This document shows positions 7,397-15,826 of a stretch of 64,000 nt of DNA, in pieces (within the stretch, counting starts at the first letter, position 1; the number at the start of each line of letters is the position of its first letter). Made by a program: the position numbers and the translations under genes. The notes beneath the pieces are model-generated. The model did not search any database, was not told the DNA's origin, and worked only from the letters and a program-made list of their open reading frames with translations. Source of the stretch: Aggregicoccus sp. 17bor-14 (GTDB lineage Bacteria; Myxococcota; Myxococcia; Myxococcales; Myxococcaceae); the NCBI RefSeq assembly GCF_009659535.1, contig NZ_VJZZ01000025.1, forward strand, positions 1 to 64,000, in the 5' to 3' direction.

Positions 7397-9172
7397 ATGG
7401 CTTCCGTGCAGGGCAATGCGTTGACGAAGAACTCCCACCTGCTCGGGTGGGTGGCGGAGATGGCCAAGCTCACCCAGCCGGACCAGATCGTCTGGTGTGA
7501 CGGCAGCGAGGCGGAGAAGAAGCGCCTCACGGACGAGTGCGTCCAGGCCGGCATCCTGATGCCGCTCAACCAGGAGAAGCGCCCGGGCTGCTACTACGCC
7601 CGCTCCAACCCCAACGACGTGGCGCGCGTGGAGCACCTCACCTTCATCTGCACGCCCAACAAGGAGGACGCGGGGCCCACCAACAACTGGATGGACCCGG
7701 ACGCCGCCTACGCGAAGCTGGGCAACCTCTTCGAGGGCTGCATGAAGGGCCGCACCATGTACGTGGTGCCCTACGTGATGGGCCCCATCGGCAGCCCCTT
7801 CGCCAAGGTGGGCGTGGAGCTGACCGACTCTGCGTACGTGGTCCTCAACATGCGGATCATGGCGCGCATGGGGAAGCAGGCGCTCGACATGCTGGGCGAC
7901 AGCAACGACTTCAACCGCGGCCTGCACTCCACGGGCGACCTCAACCCCGAGCGCCGCTACATCTGCCACTTCCCCCAGGACAACACCATCTGGAGCTTCG
8001 GCTCGGGCTACGGCGGCAACGTGCTGCTGGGCAAGAAGTGCCTCGCGCTGCGCATCGGCAGCTACCTGGGCAAGAACGAGGGCTGGCTCGCCGAGCACAT
8101 GCTCATCCTCGGCGTCACCTCTCCGCAGGGCGAGACCACCTACGTCGCGGCCGCGTTCCCCTCGGCCTGCGGCAAGACCAACTTCGCCATGATGATCCCG
8201 CCCAAGGAGTACCAGGGCTGGAAGATCGAGACCGTGGGCGACGACATCGCCTGGATGAACGTGGGCAAGGACGGCCGCCTCTACGCCATCAACCCCGAGG
8301 CCGGCTACTTCGGCGTCGCGCCGGGCACCAACAACAAGACCAACCCCAACGCCATGGCCTGCGTGGCCAAGGACACCATCTTCACCAACGTGGCGCTCAC
8401 CCCGGACGGGGACGTGTGGTGGGAGGGGATGGACGGCCCGGTGCCCGAGGAGCTCACCGACTGGCAGGGCCGCCCCTGGAAGAAGGGCAGCAGCGAGAAG
8501 GCCGCGCACCCCAACAGCCGCTTCACCGCGCCGGCGAGCAACAACCCCGCGCTCAGCCCCAAGGTGAACGACCCGATGGGCGTGCCCATCAGCGCGATCA
8601 TCTTCGGCGGCCGCCGCTCCACCACCGTGCCGCTCGTGCTCCAGGCCTTCAACTGGACCCACGGCGTGTTCCTGGGCGCCACCATGGGCTCGGAGACCAC
8701 CGCTGCGGCCACCGGCAAGGTGGGCGTGGTGCGCCGCGACCCGATGGCGATGCTGCCCTTCTGCGGCTACAACATGGGCGACTACTTCCAGCACTGGCTG
8801 GACATGCAGAGCTCCATCAAGCAGCTGCCCAAGATCTTCCAGGTGAACTGGTTCCGCCAGGACGCGAACGGCAAGTTCATCTGGCCGGGCTACGGCGACA
8901 ACATGCGCGTGCTCGAGTGGATCGTGAACCGCGTGCACGGCCGCGTCGCCACCCAGGAGACGCTGCTGGGCTGGGTGCCGCGCGAGGGCGACCTCAACCT
9001 CAAGGGGCTGGACGTCTCCAAGGAGCAGATGGCCGAGGCCACCGCCATCAAGCCCGAGGAGTGGAAGGCGGAGTTCAAGAGCCAGGAGCCCTTCTTCGAG
9101 CAGCTGGGCAGCAAGGCGCCCGAGTCGCTCATGCTGCAGCGCAAGCTGCTGATGAGCCGCATCGAAGCTTGA
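7397..9172 (+). CDS. pckG: Phosphoenolpyruvate carboxykinase (GTP)
   Basis: Catalyses oxaloacetate + GTP to phosphoenolpyruvate + GDP + CO2, the first committed step of gluconeogenesis, in the cytoplasm. The 591-residue length is that of the GTP class, not the shorter ATP class. The kinase-1a loop with the reactive cysteine is FPSACGKTN (C258, K260, T261); GDDIAWM is the kinase-2 motif, and FGGRR (with the substrate-binding arginines) follows about residue 405. Start ATG 7397 gives the family N-terminus and has a good ribosome site. It is followed by an intrinsic terminator. Myxobacteria live largely on amino acids, so this enzyme is expected to be central to their metabolism. Confidence 0.97.
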   Translation: MASVQGNALTKNSHLLGWVAEMAKLTQPDQIVWCDGSEAEKKRLTDECVQAGILMPLNQEKRPGCYYARSNPNDVARVEHLTFICTPNKEDAGPTNNWMDPDAAYAKLGNLFEGCMKGRTMYVVPYVMGPIGSPFAKVGVELTDSAYVVLNMRIMARMGKQALDMLGDSNDFNRGLHSTGDLNPERRYICHFPQDNTIWSFGSGYGGNVLLGKKCLALRIGSYLGKNEGWLAEHMLILGVTSPQGETTYVAAAFPSACGKTNFAMMIPPKEYQGWKIETVGDDIAWMNVGKDGRLYAINPEAGYFGVAPGTNNKTNPNAMACVAKDTIFTNVALTPDGDVWWEGMDGPVPEELTDWQGRPWKKGSSEKAAHPNSRFTAPASNNPALSPKVNDPMGVPISAIIFGGRRSTTVPLVLQAFNWTHGVFLGATMGSETTAAATGKVGVVRRDPMAMLPFCGYNMGDYFQHWLDMQSSIKQLPKIFQVNWFRQDANGKFIWPGYGDNMRVLEWIVNRVHGRVATQETLLGWVPREGDLNLKGLDVSKEQMAEATAIKPEEWKAEFKSQEPFFEQLGSKAPESLMLQRKLLMSRIEA

Positions 9173-9206
9173 TCGGCGCGTAGGCCCCCGGGAATCGGGT
9201 AGATCC

Positions 9207-9241
9207 AGGGCCGCTCCCAGCACGCTGGGGGCGGCCCTTTC
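9207..9241 (+). terminator. Intrinsic terminator after pckG
   Basis: AGGGCCGCTCCCAGC pairs with CTGGGGGCGGCCCT around ACG, a 14-15 bp stem with one mismatch, followed by TTTCT. The run ends only 3 bases before the ATG of the next gene. Confidence 0.75.
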
Positions 9242-9243
9242 TC

Positions 9244-10020
9244 ATGTTCCTCCTCCTCTCCAAGCTGCTGGACGTGCTGCTCAGCCCGCTCGCGTGGGCG
9301 CTGCTGCTGGGCGCGCTCGCGCTGCTGCTCGCCCGGCGCCGCCCGCGCGGCAGCCGCACGCTCGCGCTCGGGGCGCTCGCGCTGCTGTACCTCTTCAGCG
9401 TGCAGCCGGTGTCCAACGCGCTGATGTACCTGACCGAGTCGGGCGCGCGCTCGAGCTACCGGCCCCAGCACACCTACGACGCGGTGATCGTGCTCGGGGG
9501 CGCGCTGGAGCCGGGGGCCACGCGCGCGAGCGGCGAGGTGCAGCTCAACGCCGCGGCGGAGCGGGTGGAGAAGGGCTTCGAGCTGCTGCAGGGCGGGCAC
9601 GCGCGGCAGGCGCTCCTGAGCGGCGGGGCCATCGACCCCGGCCAGCCGCTCGAGGCCGAGGCGATGGCGCGGCTGCTCACGCGCTGGGGCATCTCCCCTT
9701 CCCGCCTCGTGCTCGAGGCGAAGAGCCGCAACACGCGCGAGAACGCGCTGGAGGCCGCGCGCGTGGTGCAGCGCGAGCGCTGGGGCTCGCTCCTGCTCGT
9801 CACCAGCGCGGCGCACCTGCCGCGCGCGGTGGGCTGCTTTCGCGCGGTGGGGCTGCAGCCGGACACGCTCGCGGTGGACGTGCGCGCGGTGCCGCCCACC
9901 TGGGGCGGCCTGCTCACGAGCTCCCTGCCGCGCGCGGCGCACCTGAACGAGAGCGAGCTCGCGCTGCGCGAGCTCGCCGGGCGCGCCGTCTACCGGCTGC
10001 GCGGCTACAGCGCGCCCTGA
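9244..10020 (+). CDS. ElyC/YdcF-type DUF218 membrane protein
   Basis: A 258-residue protein with two N-terminal membrane helices (about residues 5-30 and 38-55) and a DUF218 domain with the motifs DAVIVLGG, LLSGGA and TSAAHLPRAV. Length and architecture match E. coli ElyC (YcbC, 259 residues), an inner-membrane factor needed for envelope integrity and undecaprenyl-carrier use at low temperature. YdcF-type proteins share the fold. The start is unusual: the ATG falls 3 bases after the T-run of the pckG terminator, so the only purine-rich ribosome site (GGGGGCGG) lies in the terminator stem. Function in this organism is inferred from the family. Confidence 0.8.
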   Translation: MFLLLSKLLDVLLSPLAWALLLGALALLLARRRPRGSRTLALGALALLYLFSVQPVSNALMYLTESGARSSYRPQHTYDAVIVLGGALEPGATRASGEVQLNAAAERVEKGFELLQGGHARQALLSGGAIDPGQPLEAEAMARLLTRWGISPSRLVLEAKSRNTRENALEAARVVQRERWGSLLLVTSAAHLPRAVGCFRAVGLQPDTLAVDVRAVPPTWGGLLTSSLPRAAHLNESELALRELAGRAVYRLRGYSAP

Positions 10021-10161
10021 AGCCGCACGGCGCGTGCGGGTGCCCGGACTGCGGGAGCGGGGGGGGGGCGGCGCGCCCCGTCCTGCAGTCCAGGCTGCTG
10101 TCCACTCGCGCGGGCGGCTTGCTGGGCGCGGGAGGACGCGTGACATAGCGTCCCGGCACCC

Positions 10162-10605
10162 ATGACTTCGCAGCCAGGCCCGCTCCGGGTGCTCCTCGTC
10201 GAGGACGAGGCCCACCACGCCCAGCAGATCGCCCAGTGCCTCACGGCCGCCGGCGCGCAGGTGGTGCACGAGCCCGACGGGCTCACCGCGCTGGGCCACC
10301 TGCGCAGCCAGCCCCCGCCGGACCTGGTGGTGCTGGACCTGCTGCTGCCGGGCGTGAACGGCTGGAACTTCTACGCCGAGATGCGCCGCAACCCGGCCTT
10401 CCCCAAGGTGCCCATCCTGGTGGTCACCTCCGCCGGGCTGCACCCGCCCGCGGAGCTCGCGAACCTGGTGGGCTTCCTGCGCAAGCCGTCGCACCCCTCG
10501 GCCGTGCCCGCGTTCGAGGCGGAGCTGCGCGCGGTGCTCGCCTCGCTGCGCGCCGGGACGCCTGGAGCGCAGGGCGGCGCGCAGAGCGGGGCGGAGGGCG
10601 CATGA
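10162..10605 (+). CDS. Stand-alone response-regulator receiver domain protein
   Basis: A 147-residue protein made of one CheY-like receiver domain with no output domain. The acidic pocket (E14, D15), phosphoacceptor D59 in VVLDLLLPG, T89 and K108 (FLRKPS) are all present, so it should be phosphorylatable. A low-complexity Gly/Ala tail of about 20 residues follows. Its stop overlaps the start of a second receiver gene by 4 bases (ATGA). No histidine kinase is adjacent, so its partner is unknown. Single-domain receivers usually act by protein contact or in phosphorelays. Confidence 0.88.
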   Translation: MTSQPGPLRVLLVEDEAHHAQQIAQCLTAAGAQVVHEPDGLTALGHLRSQPPPDLVVLDLLLPGVNGWNFYAEMRRNPAFPKVPILVVTSAGLHPPAELANLVGFLRKPSHPSAVPAFEAELRAVLASLRAGTPGAQGGAQSGAEGA

Positions 10606-10976
10606 GCCGGATGCCCATCCTGCTGATCGAGGACGACACGGACCTGCGCGCGGCGCACCAGGAGCTGCTCGAGCTCGCCGGCTACGAGGTGCACTGCGCG
10701 GCGGACGGGCGCGAGGCCCTGACCCAGCTCGTGCGCGTGTCCGAGTGGGGCCTCATCCTGCTGGACATCCACATGCCCCGGATGTGCGGCGAGGAGTTCC
10801 TCGCGCACCTCGCGCGGCGCGTGTGCCCCATCCCGCTGCCCATCGTGGTGCTCTCGGCGCACCTCGCGAGGCCTCCGTCCGGGGTGCTGGGGCTGCTCAC
10901 CAAGCCCGTGTCCGCCGGGCGCCTGCTGGACCTCGCCCGCGCGCACTGCCTTCCAGTACAGCAAAGGGTCGCCTGA
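10602..10976 (+). CDS. Second stand-alone receiver domain protein
   Basis: A 124-residue CheY-like receiver with E10/D11, phosphoacceptor D55 (LILLDIHMP), S85 and K101 (LLTKPV). There is no output domain. ATG 10602 overlaps the stop of the first receiver gene (ATGA), so the two are almost certainly translated together and may act as a pair, for example as two relay steps or as competing phosphate acceptors. The C-terminal five-stranded core is complete. Confidence 0.88.
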   Translation: MSRMPILLIEDDTDLRAAHQELLELAGYEVHCAADGREALTQLVRVSEWGLILLDIHMPRMCGEEFLAHLARRVCPIPLPIVVLSAHLARPPSGVLGLLTKPVSAGRLLDLARAHCLPVQQRVA

Positions 10977-11052
10977 GGAATGCAGGAGGCCCCCCGGGTG
11001 TGGTGTGGTCCGAGCACTCACAGCCCGGGCCCGCCCCGGAAGGAGCCTCCCG

Positions 11053-13092
11053 ATGCGCCTCGGACGCACGCTGCTCACCCTCGCGCTCGGCGCTGCCCTG
11101 CCAGCGCTCGCATCCTCCCCACCTGCCCCTGCCCCTGCGCTCAAGGGCATCGAGGTGGGGGACCTCGACCGCAAGGTGGACCCCTGCACGGACTTCTACG
11201 CGTTCGCCAACGGGGCGTGGCGCCAGCAGAACCCCATCCCGCCGTCCATGGTGCGCTGGAGCCGCCGCTGGCAGGCCGGTGAGAGCGCGAAGGAGCGGCT
11301 GAAGGAGATCCTGGACGAGGTCTCCCAGCGCCGCGACTGGAAGCCCGGCAGCGTGGAGCAGCTCATCGGGGACCACTACGGCGCCTGCATGGACGAGGCG
11401 GCGGTGGAGGCGCGCGGGGTGCAGCCCGTGGAGCCGCTGCTGCAGCAGATTGCCGCGCTGAAGGACGGGGCGGGCGTGCAGGGGATGATCGCCACGCTGC
11501 ACCAGATGAGCCTGCCGGTGCCCTTCGGGCTCGCCGCGCAGTCGGCCTACGCCGAGCCCACGCGCGTCATCGTGCACCTCTTCGCGAGCGGGCTGGGGCT
11601 GCCGGACCGCGACTACTACGTGAAGACCGAGCCGCGCTTCGTCGAGGCGCGCGAGAAGTACCGCGCGCACGTGGCGCGCCTCTTCCAGCTCGCCGGCCGC
11701 AGCGAGGCCGAGGCGAAGCAGGCGGGCGAGGACGTGCTCGCGATGGAGACGGAGCTCGCGCGCGCCTCCCTGGACAACGTGGCGCTGCGAGACCCCGCCA
11801 ACACCGACCACATGATGAAGTTCGCGGCGCTGCAGAAGCTCGCGCCCGCCTTCGACTGGGCCGGCTACTACCGGCGCCTGGGCGTGCAGCGCGCGGACCT
11901 CAACGTGATGGAGCCCAAGTTCCTCCAGGAGCTGGACCGGCAGCTGAAGGAGACGCCGCTGCCGCGCTGGAAGACCTACCTCACCTGGCACGTGCTGCGC
12001 GCCGCCGCGCCGCAGCTCACGCGCGCCTTCGTGCAGGAGGACTTCGCCTTCGACCAGCAGTACCTGGGCGGCGCGAAGGAGCTGAAGCCGCGCTGGAAGC
12101 GCTGCGTGGAGTCCACGGACCGGCTGCTGGGCGAGGCGCTGGGCAAGAAGTACGTGGAGCGCTACTTCCCGCCCGCGGCGAAGGCCCGCATGCAGGTGAT
12201 GGTGAAGGACCTGCTCGCCTCCATGGGGGACACGATCCAGGGCCTGGACTGGATGGGGCCGCAGACGAAGAAGCAGGCGCTCGAGAAGCTCGCGACCTTC
12301 AACCCGAAGATCGGCTACCCGGACAAGTGGAAGGACTACTCGAGCGTGAAGGTGGACCGCGCGCACCACTGGGAGAACGTGGTGGCGGGGCGCAAGTTCG
12401 CCATGCGCGATGCGCTCTCCACGGTGAACCGCCCGGTGGACCGCGGCCGCTGGGACATCACGCCGCCCACCTCGGACGCCTACTACAACCCCTCGCTCAA
12501 CGAGATCGTCTTCCCCGCGGGCATCCTGCAGCCGCCCGCCTTCAGCATGGAGGCGAACGACGCGGTGAACTACGGCGCCATCGGCGTGGTCATCGGGCAT
12601 GAGATCAGCCACGGCTTCGACGACCAGGGCGCCAAGTTCGACGCGCAGGGGCGCCTGCGCGACTGGTGGCAGCCGGCGGACCTGAAGCACTTCTCCGAGC
12701 GCGGCGCCTGCGTGGTGCAGCAGTTCGACAAGTACCCGGTGGAGGGCGGCGTCTTCCACAACGGCAAGCTGGTGCTGGGCGAGAGCATCGGGGACCTCGC
12801 GGGCGCGAAGATCGCCTACGGCGCCCTGCAGCGCGCGATGAAGCGCACGCCGGTGCCCACGGTGGACGGCTTCACCCCCGAGCAGCAGTTCTTCATCGCC
12901 TGGGGGCAGTTCCGCGGCGATGCGGTGCGCCCCGAGACCCAGCGCCTGATGGTGCAGGGAGACCCGCACCCCATTGGCAAGTACCGGGTGGTGGGACCGC
13001 TCTCGAACCTGCGCGAGTTCCAGCAGGCCTTCCAGTGCAAGGACGGCGCGCCCATGGTGCGCCCGGCCGCGCAGCGCTGCGAGGTGTGGTGA
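11053..13092 (+). CDS. M13 (neprilysin-like) family metallopeptidase, exported
   Basis: A 679-residue zinc endopeptidase of the neprilysin/PepO family. A signal peptide (MRLGRTLLTLALGAALPALA) is followed by the family opening (VDPCTDFYAFANGAW). The zinc site is complete: HEISH at residues 516-520 and the third ligand E577 in GESIGDLAG, with D581. The substrate-clamp segment with NAYY-like DAYYNPSLNE is also present. There is an AAGGAG eight bases before the ATG. The protein ends CEVW, the usual family C-terminus. Its stop shares one base with the start of the ACT-domain gene. It likely degrades peptides in the periplasm or outside the cell. Confidence 0.94.
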   Translation: MRLGRTLLTLALGAALPALASSPPAPAPALKGIEVGDLDRKVDPCTDFYAFANGAWRQQNPIPPSMVRWSRRWQAGESAKERLKEILDEVSQRRDWKPGSVEQLIGDHYGACMDEAAVEARGVQPVEPLLQQIAALKDGAGVQGMIATLHQMSLPVPFGLAAQSAYAEPTRVIVHLFASGLGLPDRDYYVKTEPRFVEAREKYRAHVARLFQLAGRSEAEAKQAGEDVLAMETELARASLDNVALRDPANTDHMMKFAALQKLAPAFDWAGYYRRLGVQRADLNVMEPKFLQELDRQLKETPLPRWKTYLTWHVLRAAAPQLTRAFVQEDFAFDQQYLGGAKELKPRWKRCVESTDRLLGEALGKKYVERYFPPAAKARMQVMVKDLLASMGDTIQGLDWMGPQTKKQALEKLATFNPKIGYPDKWKDYSSVKVDRAHHWENVVAGRKFAMRDALSTVNRPVDRGRWDITPPTSDAYYNPSLNEIVFPAGILQPPAFSMEANDAVNYGAIGVVIGHEISHGFDDQGAKFDAQGRLRDWWQPADLKHFSERGACVVQQFDKYPVEGGVFHNGKLVLGESIGDLAGAKIAYGALQRAMKRTPVPTVDGFTPEQQFFIAWGQFRGDAVRPETQRLMVQGDPHPIGKYRVVGPLSNLREFQQAFQCKDGAPMVRPAAQRCEVW

Positions 13093-13622
13093 TGAGCGCC
13101 CGCATCTCCCTCGTCGTCACCTTCACCGGCCCGGACCGCCCGGGCATCGTCAGCGCGCTCTCGCACTCGGTGGCGAGCCACGGCGGCAACTGGGAGAAGA
13201 GCCGCATGGCGCGCCTGTCCGGGCGCTTCGCCGGCATCCTGCAGGTGTCCGTCGAGGAGGCGCACGCCGAGGCGCTCACCCGCGAGCTCGAGCGCGTGGA
13301 GGGCCTCAGCGTGCGCGTGGACCGCGACCCGCCCAGCGAGCTGCCCCTGGGCGAGCAGCGGCTGCACCTGGAGCTCACCGGGGCGGACCGCCCGGGCATC
13401 GTGCGCGACGTGACGGGCGCGCTCGCGCGGCGCGGGGTGAGCATCGTGGACCTCTCCACCGAGTCGGTGAGCGCCCCCATGTCCGGCGAGGCCCTGTTCA
13501 AGGCCACCGCGGACCTGCGCTGCACCTCGCACCTGGACCTGGAGCTCCTGCGCCGCGAGGTGGAGAGCCGGCTCACCGACGACCTGATGGTGGACCTCAC
13601 GCTCGTGCCGCCGCACGGCTGA
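13092..13622 (+). CDS. Tandem ACT-domain protein, GcvR-like
   Basis: A 176-residue protein consisting of two ACT domains: residues 5-78 (VTFTGPDRPGIVSALSHSVA) and about 90-172 (LELTGADRPGIVRDVTGALA). This is the layout of GcvR, the partner that controls the glycine-cleavage activator GcvA in enterobacteria, and of related regulators. The GxDRPGIV motif in each domain is the usual amino-acid contact. The ligand and partner here are unknown. It overlaps the M13 peptidase stop by one base (TGATG), so it is probably co-translated with it. Confidence 0.85.
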   Translation: MSARISLVVTFTGPDRPGIVSALSHSVASHGGNWEKSRMARLSGRFAGILQVSVEEAHAEALTRELERVEGLSVRVDRDPPSELPLGEQRLHLELTGADRPGIVRDVTGALARRGVSIVDLSTESVSAPMSGEALFKATADLRCTSHLDLELLRREVESRLTDDLMVDLTLVPPHG

Positions 13623-13635
13623 GAGCCAGGGGCGC

Positions 13636-14688
13636 TCAGCTCTGGGACGGGGCGCGCCGGCACTCGGCCGCCCCGTCGCGCGAGCGGTAGAGCGCGGCGG
13701 CGAGGCTGTGGCCCACCTCGCCGCAGAGCACCTCGAAGGCGCGGCGCCGCGCGCCGCCCACCACCTTGCGCGCGGGCTGGCCGATGACCTGCTGCCGGAT
13801 GAAGCAGTTGTAGCCGAGCAGCCGCCCGCGCGAGTCGAACACGGTGATGCCGTCCATGCCGATCATCCGGCGATAGAGGCTGCCGTACGCGATGAGCCCC
13901 AGCGCGTCCCGCTCGCCGTGCTCCGCCTCGTAGCGCAGCGCGAGCGCGGTGAGGTCCAGGGGCTCCGCGAGCCACAGCCCGTCCGAGAGGAAGTCCGGGG
14001 CCTGCGCGCGCGCATCGAGCACGGCCACCAGTGCGCCGTGGGCGCCGCTCACCACCTCCACCCCGATGCGGTAGTAGAAGGCGCGCAGCTGGGGGCGCAG
14101 CGGCTCGGGCACGTCGCGGGTCACCGCCTCCACGAAGTCCGCGAGCACGCGCATCGGGCTGCCGCTCTCCAGGTGCGCGGTGCCCGAGAAGTCGAAGAAG
14201 AGGTTCGCCCCGCCGGGGCCCCGCACTCCCACCACGCGCTCGCCCAGCGAGGTGATGCCCACCAGCGGCGGCGCGTCCGCAGGCAGCGTGCGCAGCGCCT
14301 CGAAGGAGGTGACGCGCAGCGGGGAGCGGTCCGTGCAGAACACCCCGAACTGCAGCTGCCCCTCCCCCACCAGCAGCACGATCGCCCACTGCCGCCCCTC
14401 GGCGAGCGGCGCGCAACTGCGCAGCGCGAGCCGCACGCACTCGAGCGAGACCACCCCGCTGCCCAGCAGCACCGGGTGCGTGCCGTGCACGGCCTGCAGC
14501 AGCTCCTCGAGCCCGCGGCCGATGAACACCACCGGGGCGAGCGGGAAGCCCTCCTCGTGGAAGCTGGAGACCTGCACCACCGCCTCCACCAGCACCTCCG
14601 TCCCCACGCCCGGCTCCAGCCCGAGCGCGCGCGCGAGCGGAGCCAGCCGGTCGGCGAGCGCGGGGCGGAAGGACAGCAGCGATTCCAT
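13636..14688 (-). CDS. Protein with a DisA_N/diadenylate-cyclase-like C-terminal domain
   Basis: A 350-residue cytoplasmic protein. The C-terminal third resembles the diadenylate cyclase (DAC, DisA_N) fold: MDGITVFDSRGRLLGY (residues 278-293) sits where DAC enzymes have their DGA motif, and GGARRRAF (311-318) where they have the G-x-R-H-R-x-A nucleotide motif. Both differ from the catalytic consensus (DGI for DGA, R for H). The N-terminal 200 residues look like a separate sensor domain, as in DAC proteins of the DACNV type. Start ATG 14688. It is convergent with the ACT gene and divergent from the dehydrogenase. Whether it makes cyclic di-AMP is open. Family assignment is by motif reading only. 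Confidence 0.6.
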   Translation of the reverse strand: MESLLSFRPALADRLAPLARALGLEPGVGTEVLVEAVVQVSSFHEEGFPLAPVVFIGRGLEELLQAVHGTHPVLLGSGVVSLECVRLALRSCAPLAEGRQWAIVLLVGEGQLQFGVFCTDRSPLRVTSFEALRTLPADAPPLVGITSLGERVVGVRGPGGANLFFDFSGTAHLESGSPMRVLADFVEAVTRDVPEPLRPQLRAFYYRIGVEVVSGAHGALVAVLDARAQAPDFLSDGLWLAEPLDLTALALRYEAEHGERDALGLIAYGSLYRRMIGMDGITVFDSRGRLLGYNCFIRQQVIGQPARKVVGGARRRAFEVLCGEVGHSLAAALYRSRDGAAECRRAPSQS

Positions 14689-14836
14689 GGGCTGCAGTCT
14701 CCCCCGCGCGCCCTCCCGGGCCAACCGCGCGCCCGGGGCCCCGGGTGCCTGTTGAGCAGTCGGCCAGGCGTGCGCAGGGCACCCTGGCCCGGCGTCCCTC
14801 TCGACGCGGGGAGCCCGCGGGCATACCCCCAACGCC

Positions 14837-15709
14837 ATGCGACAGACCGACACGGTGGCGCTGCTGGGCGCGGGGCTGATGGGCACGGGCATGGGCCGAA
14901 GCCTCCTGCGCGCGGGGCTGAAGGTGCGCGCGTGGAACCGCACCCGCGAGCGCCTGCGCCCGCTGGAGGAGGCCGGGGCCAGGGCCTGCGAGAGCGCGCG
15001 CGAGGCGGCCCGGGGCGCCGGGGTGGTGCTCACCATGCTCTCGGACGGCGCGGCAGTGGAGGCGGTGATGACGGGCGCGGACGGGGTGCTCGCCTCGCTC
15101 GACCCGGGCGCGGTGTGGGCGCAGATGAGCACCGTGGGCATCGCCGCCACCGAGCGGCTGATGGCGGCGGCCGCGGGCCGGGAGGTCGCGTACGTGGATG
15201 CGCCGGTGCTCGGCACCCGGGAGCCGGCGGAAGCCGGCCAGCTGCTGGTGCTCGCCTCGGGGGAGGAGGCGGCGCTGCGGGCGTGTGAGCGGGTCTTCTC
15301 CGCGGTGGGCAGCCGCACGCTGCCGCTGGGCGCCGCGGGCCAGGGCACGCGCACCAAGCTGGTGGTCAACGCGTGGCTGGTGGGGCTGCTGGGCGCGCTC
15401 GCCGAGTCCTTCGCGGTGGCGCGCAGCGTGGGCGTGCCCGAGGAGCGGCTGCTGGAGGTCATCGCCGGCGGCGGGCTGGACGTGAAGTACGCGCACCTCA
15501 AGGGCAAGCTGATGCTCGCGCACAGCTACCCCGCGAGCTTCCCGCTGCAGCTCGCGCTCAAGGACGCGCGGCTCGTGCGCGAGGCCGCGGCGGCCGCGAA
15601 GGTGTCCCTGCCGGTGATGGAGGGCGTCATCCGCCACTTCGAGCGCGCGCTGGAGAAGGGGCTGGGCGGCGAGGACATGGCGGCGCTCGCGGAGGCCGTG
15701 GGGCGCTGA
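14837..15709 (+). CDS. NAD(P)-dependent beta-hydroxyacid dehydrogenase family oxidoreductase
   Basis: A 290-residue enzyme of the 3-hydroxyisobutyrate dehydrogenase / glyoxylate-succinic semialdehyde reductase (GLYR) family. The Rossmann fingerprint is LLGAGLMGTGM (residues 9-19), followed by WNRT at the cofactor ribose position, which favours NADPH. The substrate motif YVDAPVLGTREPAEAG corresponds to the usual D-A-P-V-S-G, with T in place of S-G. GAAGQGTRTKLVVN carries the catalytic lysine. The LKDARL motif is typical of the family C-terminal domain. The substrate is not predictable. Confidence 0.88.
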   Translation: MRQTDTVALLGAGLMGTGMGRSLLRAGLKVRAWNRTRERLRPLEEAGARACESAREAARGAGVVLTMLSDGAAVEAVMTGADGVLASLDPGAVWAQMSTVGIAATERLMAAAAGREVAYVDAPVLGTREPAEAGQLLVLASGEEAALRACERVFSAVGSRTLPLGAAGQGTRTKLVVNAWLVGLLGALAESFAVARSVGVPEERLLEVIAGGGLDVKYAHLKGKLMLAHSYPASFPLQLALKDARLVREAAAAAKVSLPVMEGVIRHFERALEKGLGGEDMAALAEAVGR

Positions 15710-15826
15710 GCGGGAATACGCAGCAGCGGTCGCAGCAGCAGGGCCCGAGCCCCCCGCCCCCTCCGGCGGAATAGTGCGCGCACGCCGCCGATTGGACCCT
15801 CCACACCCACTGGACGGAGGCCATTC

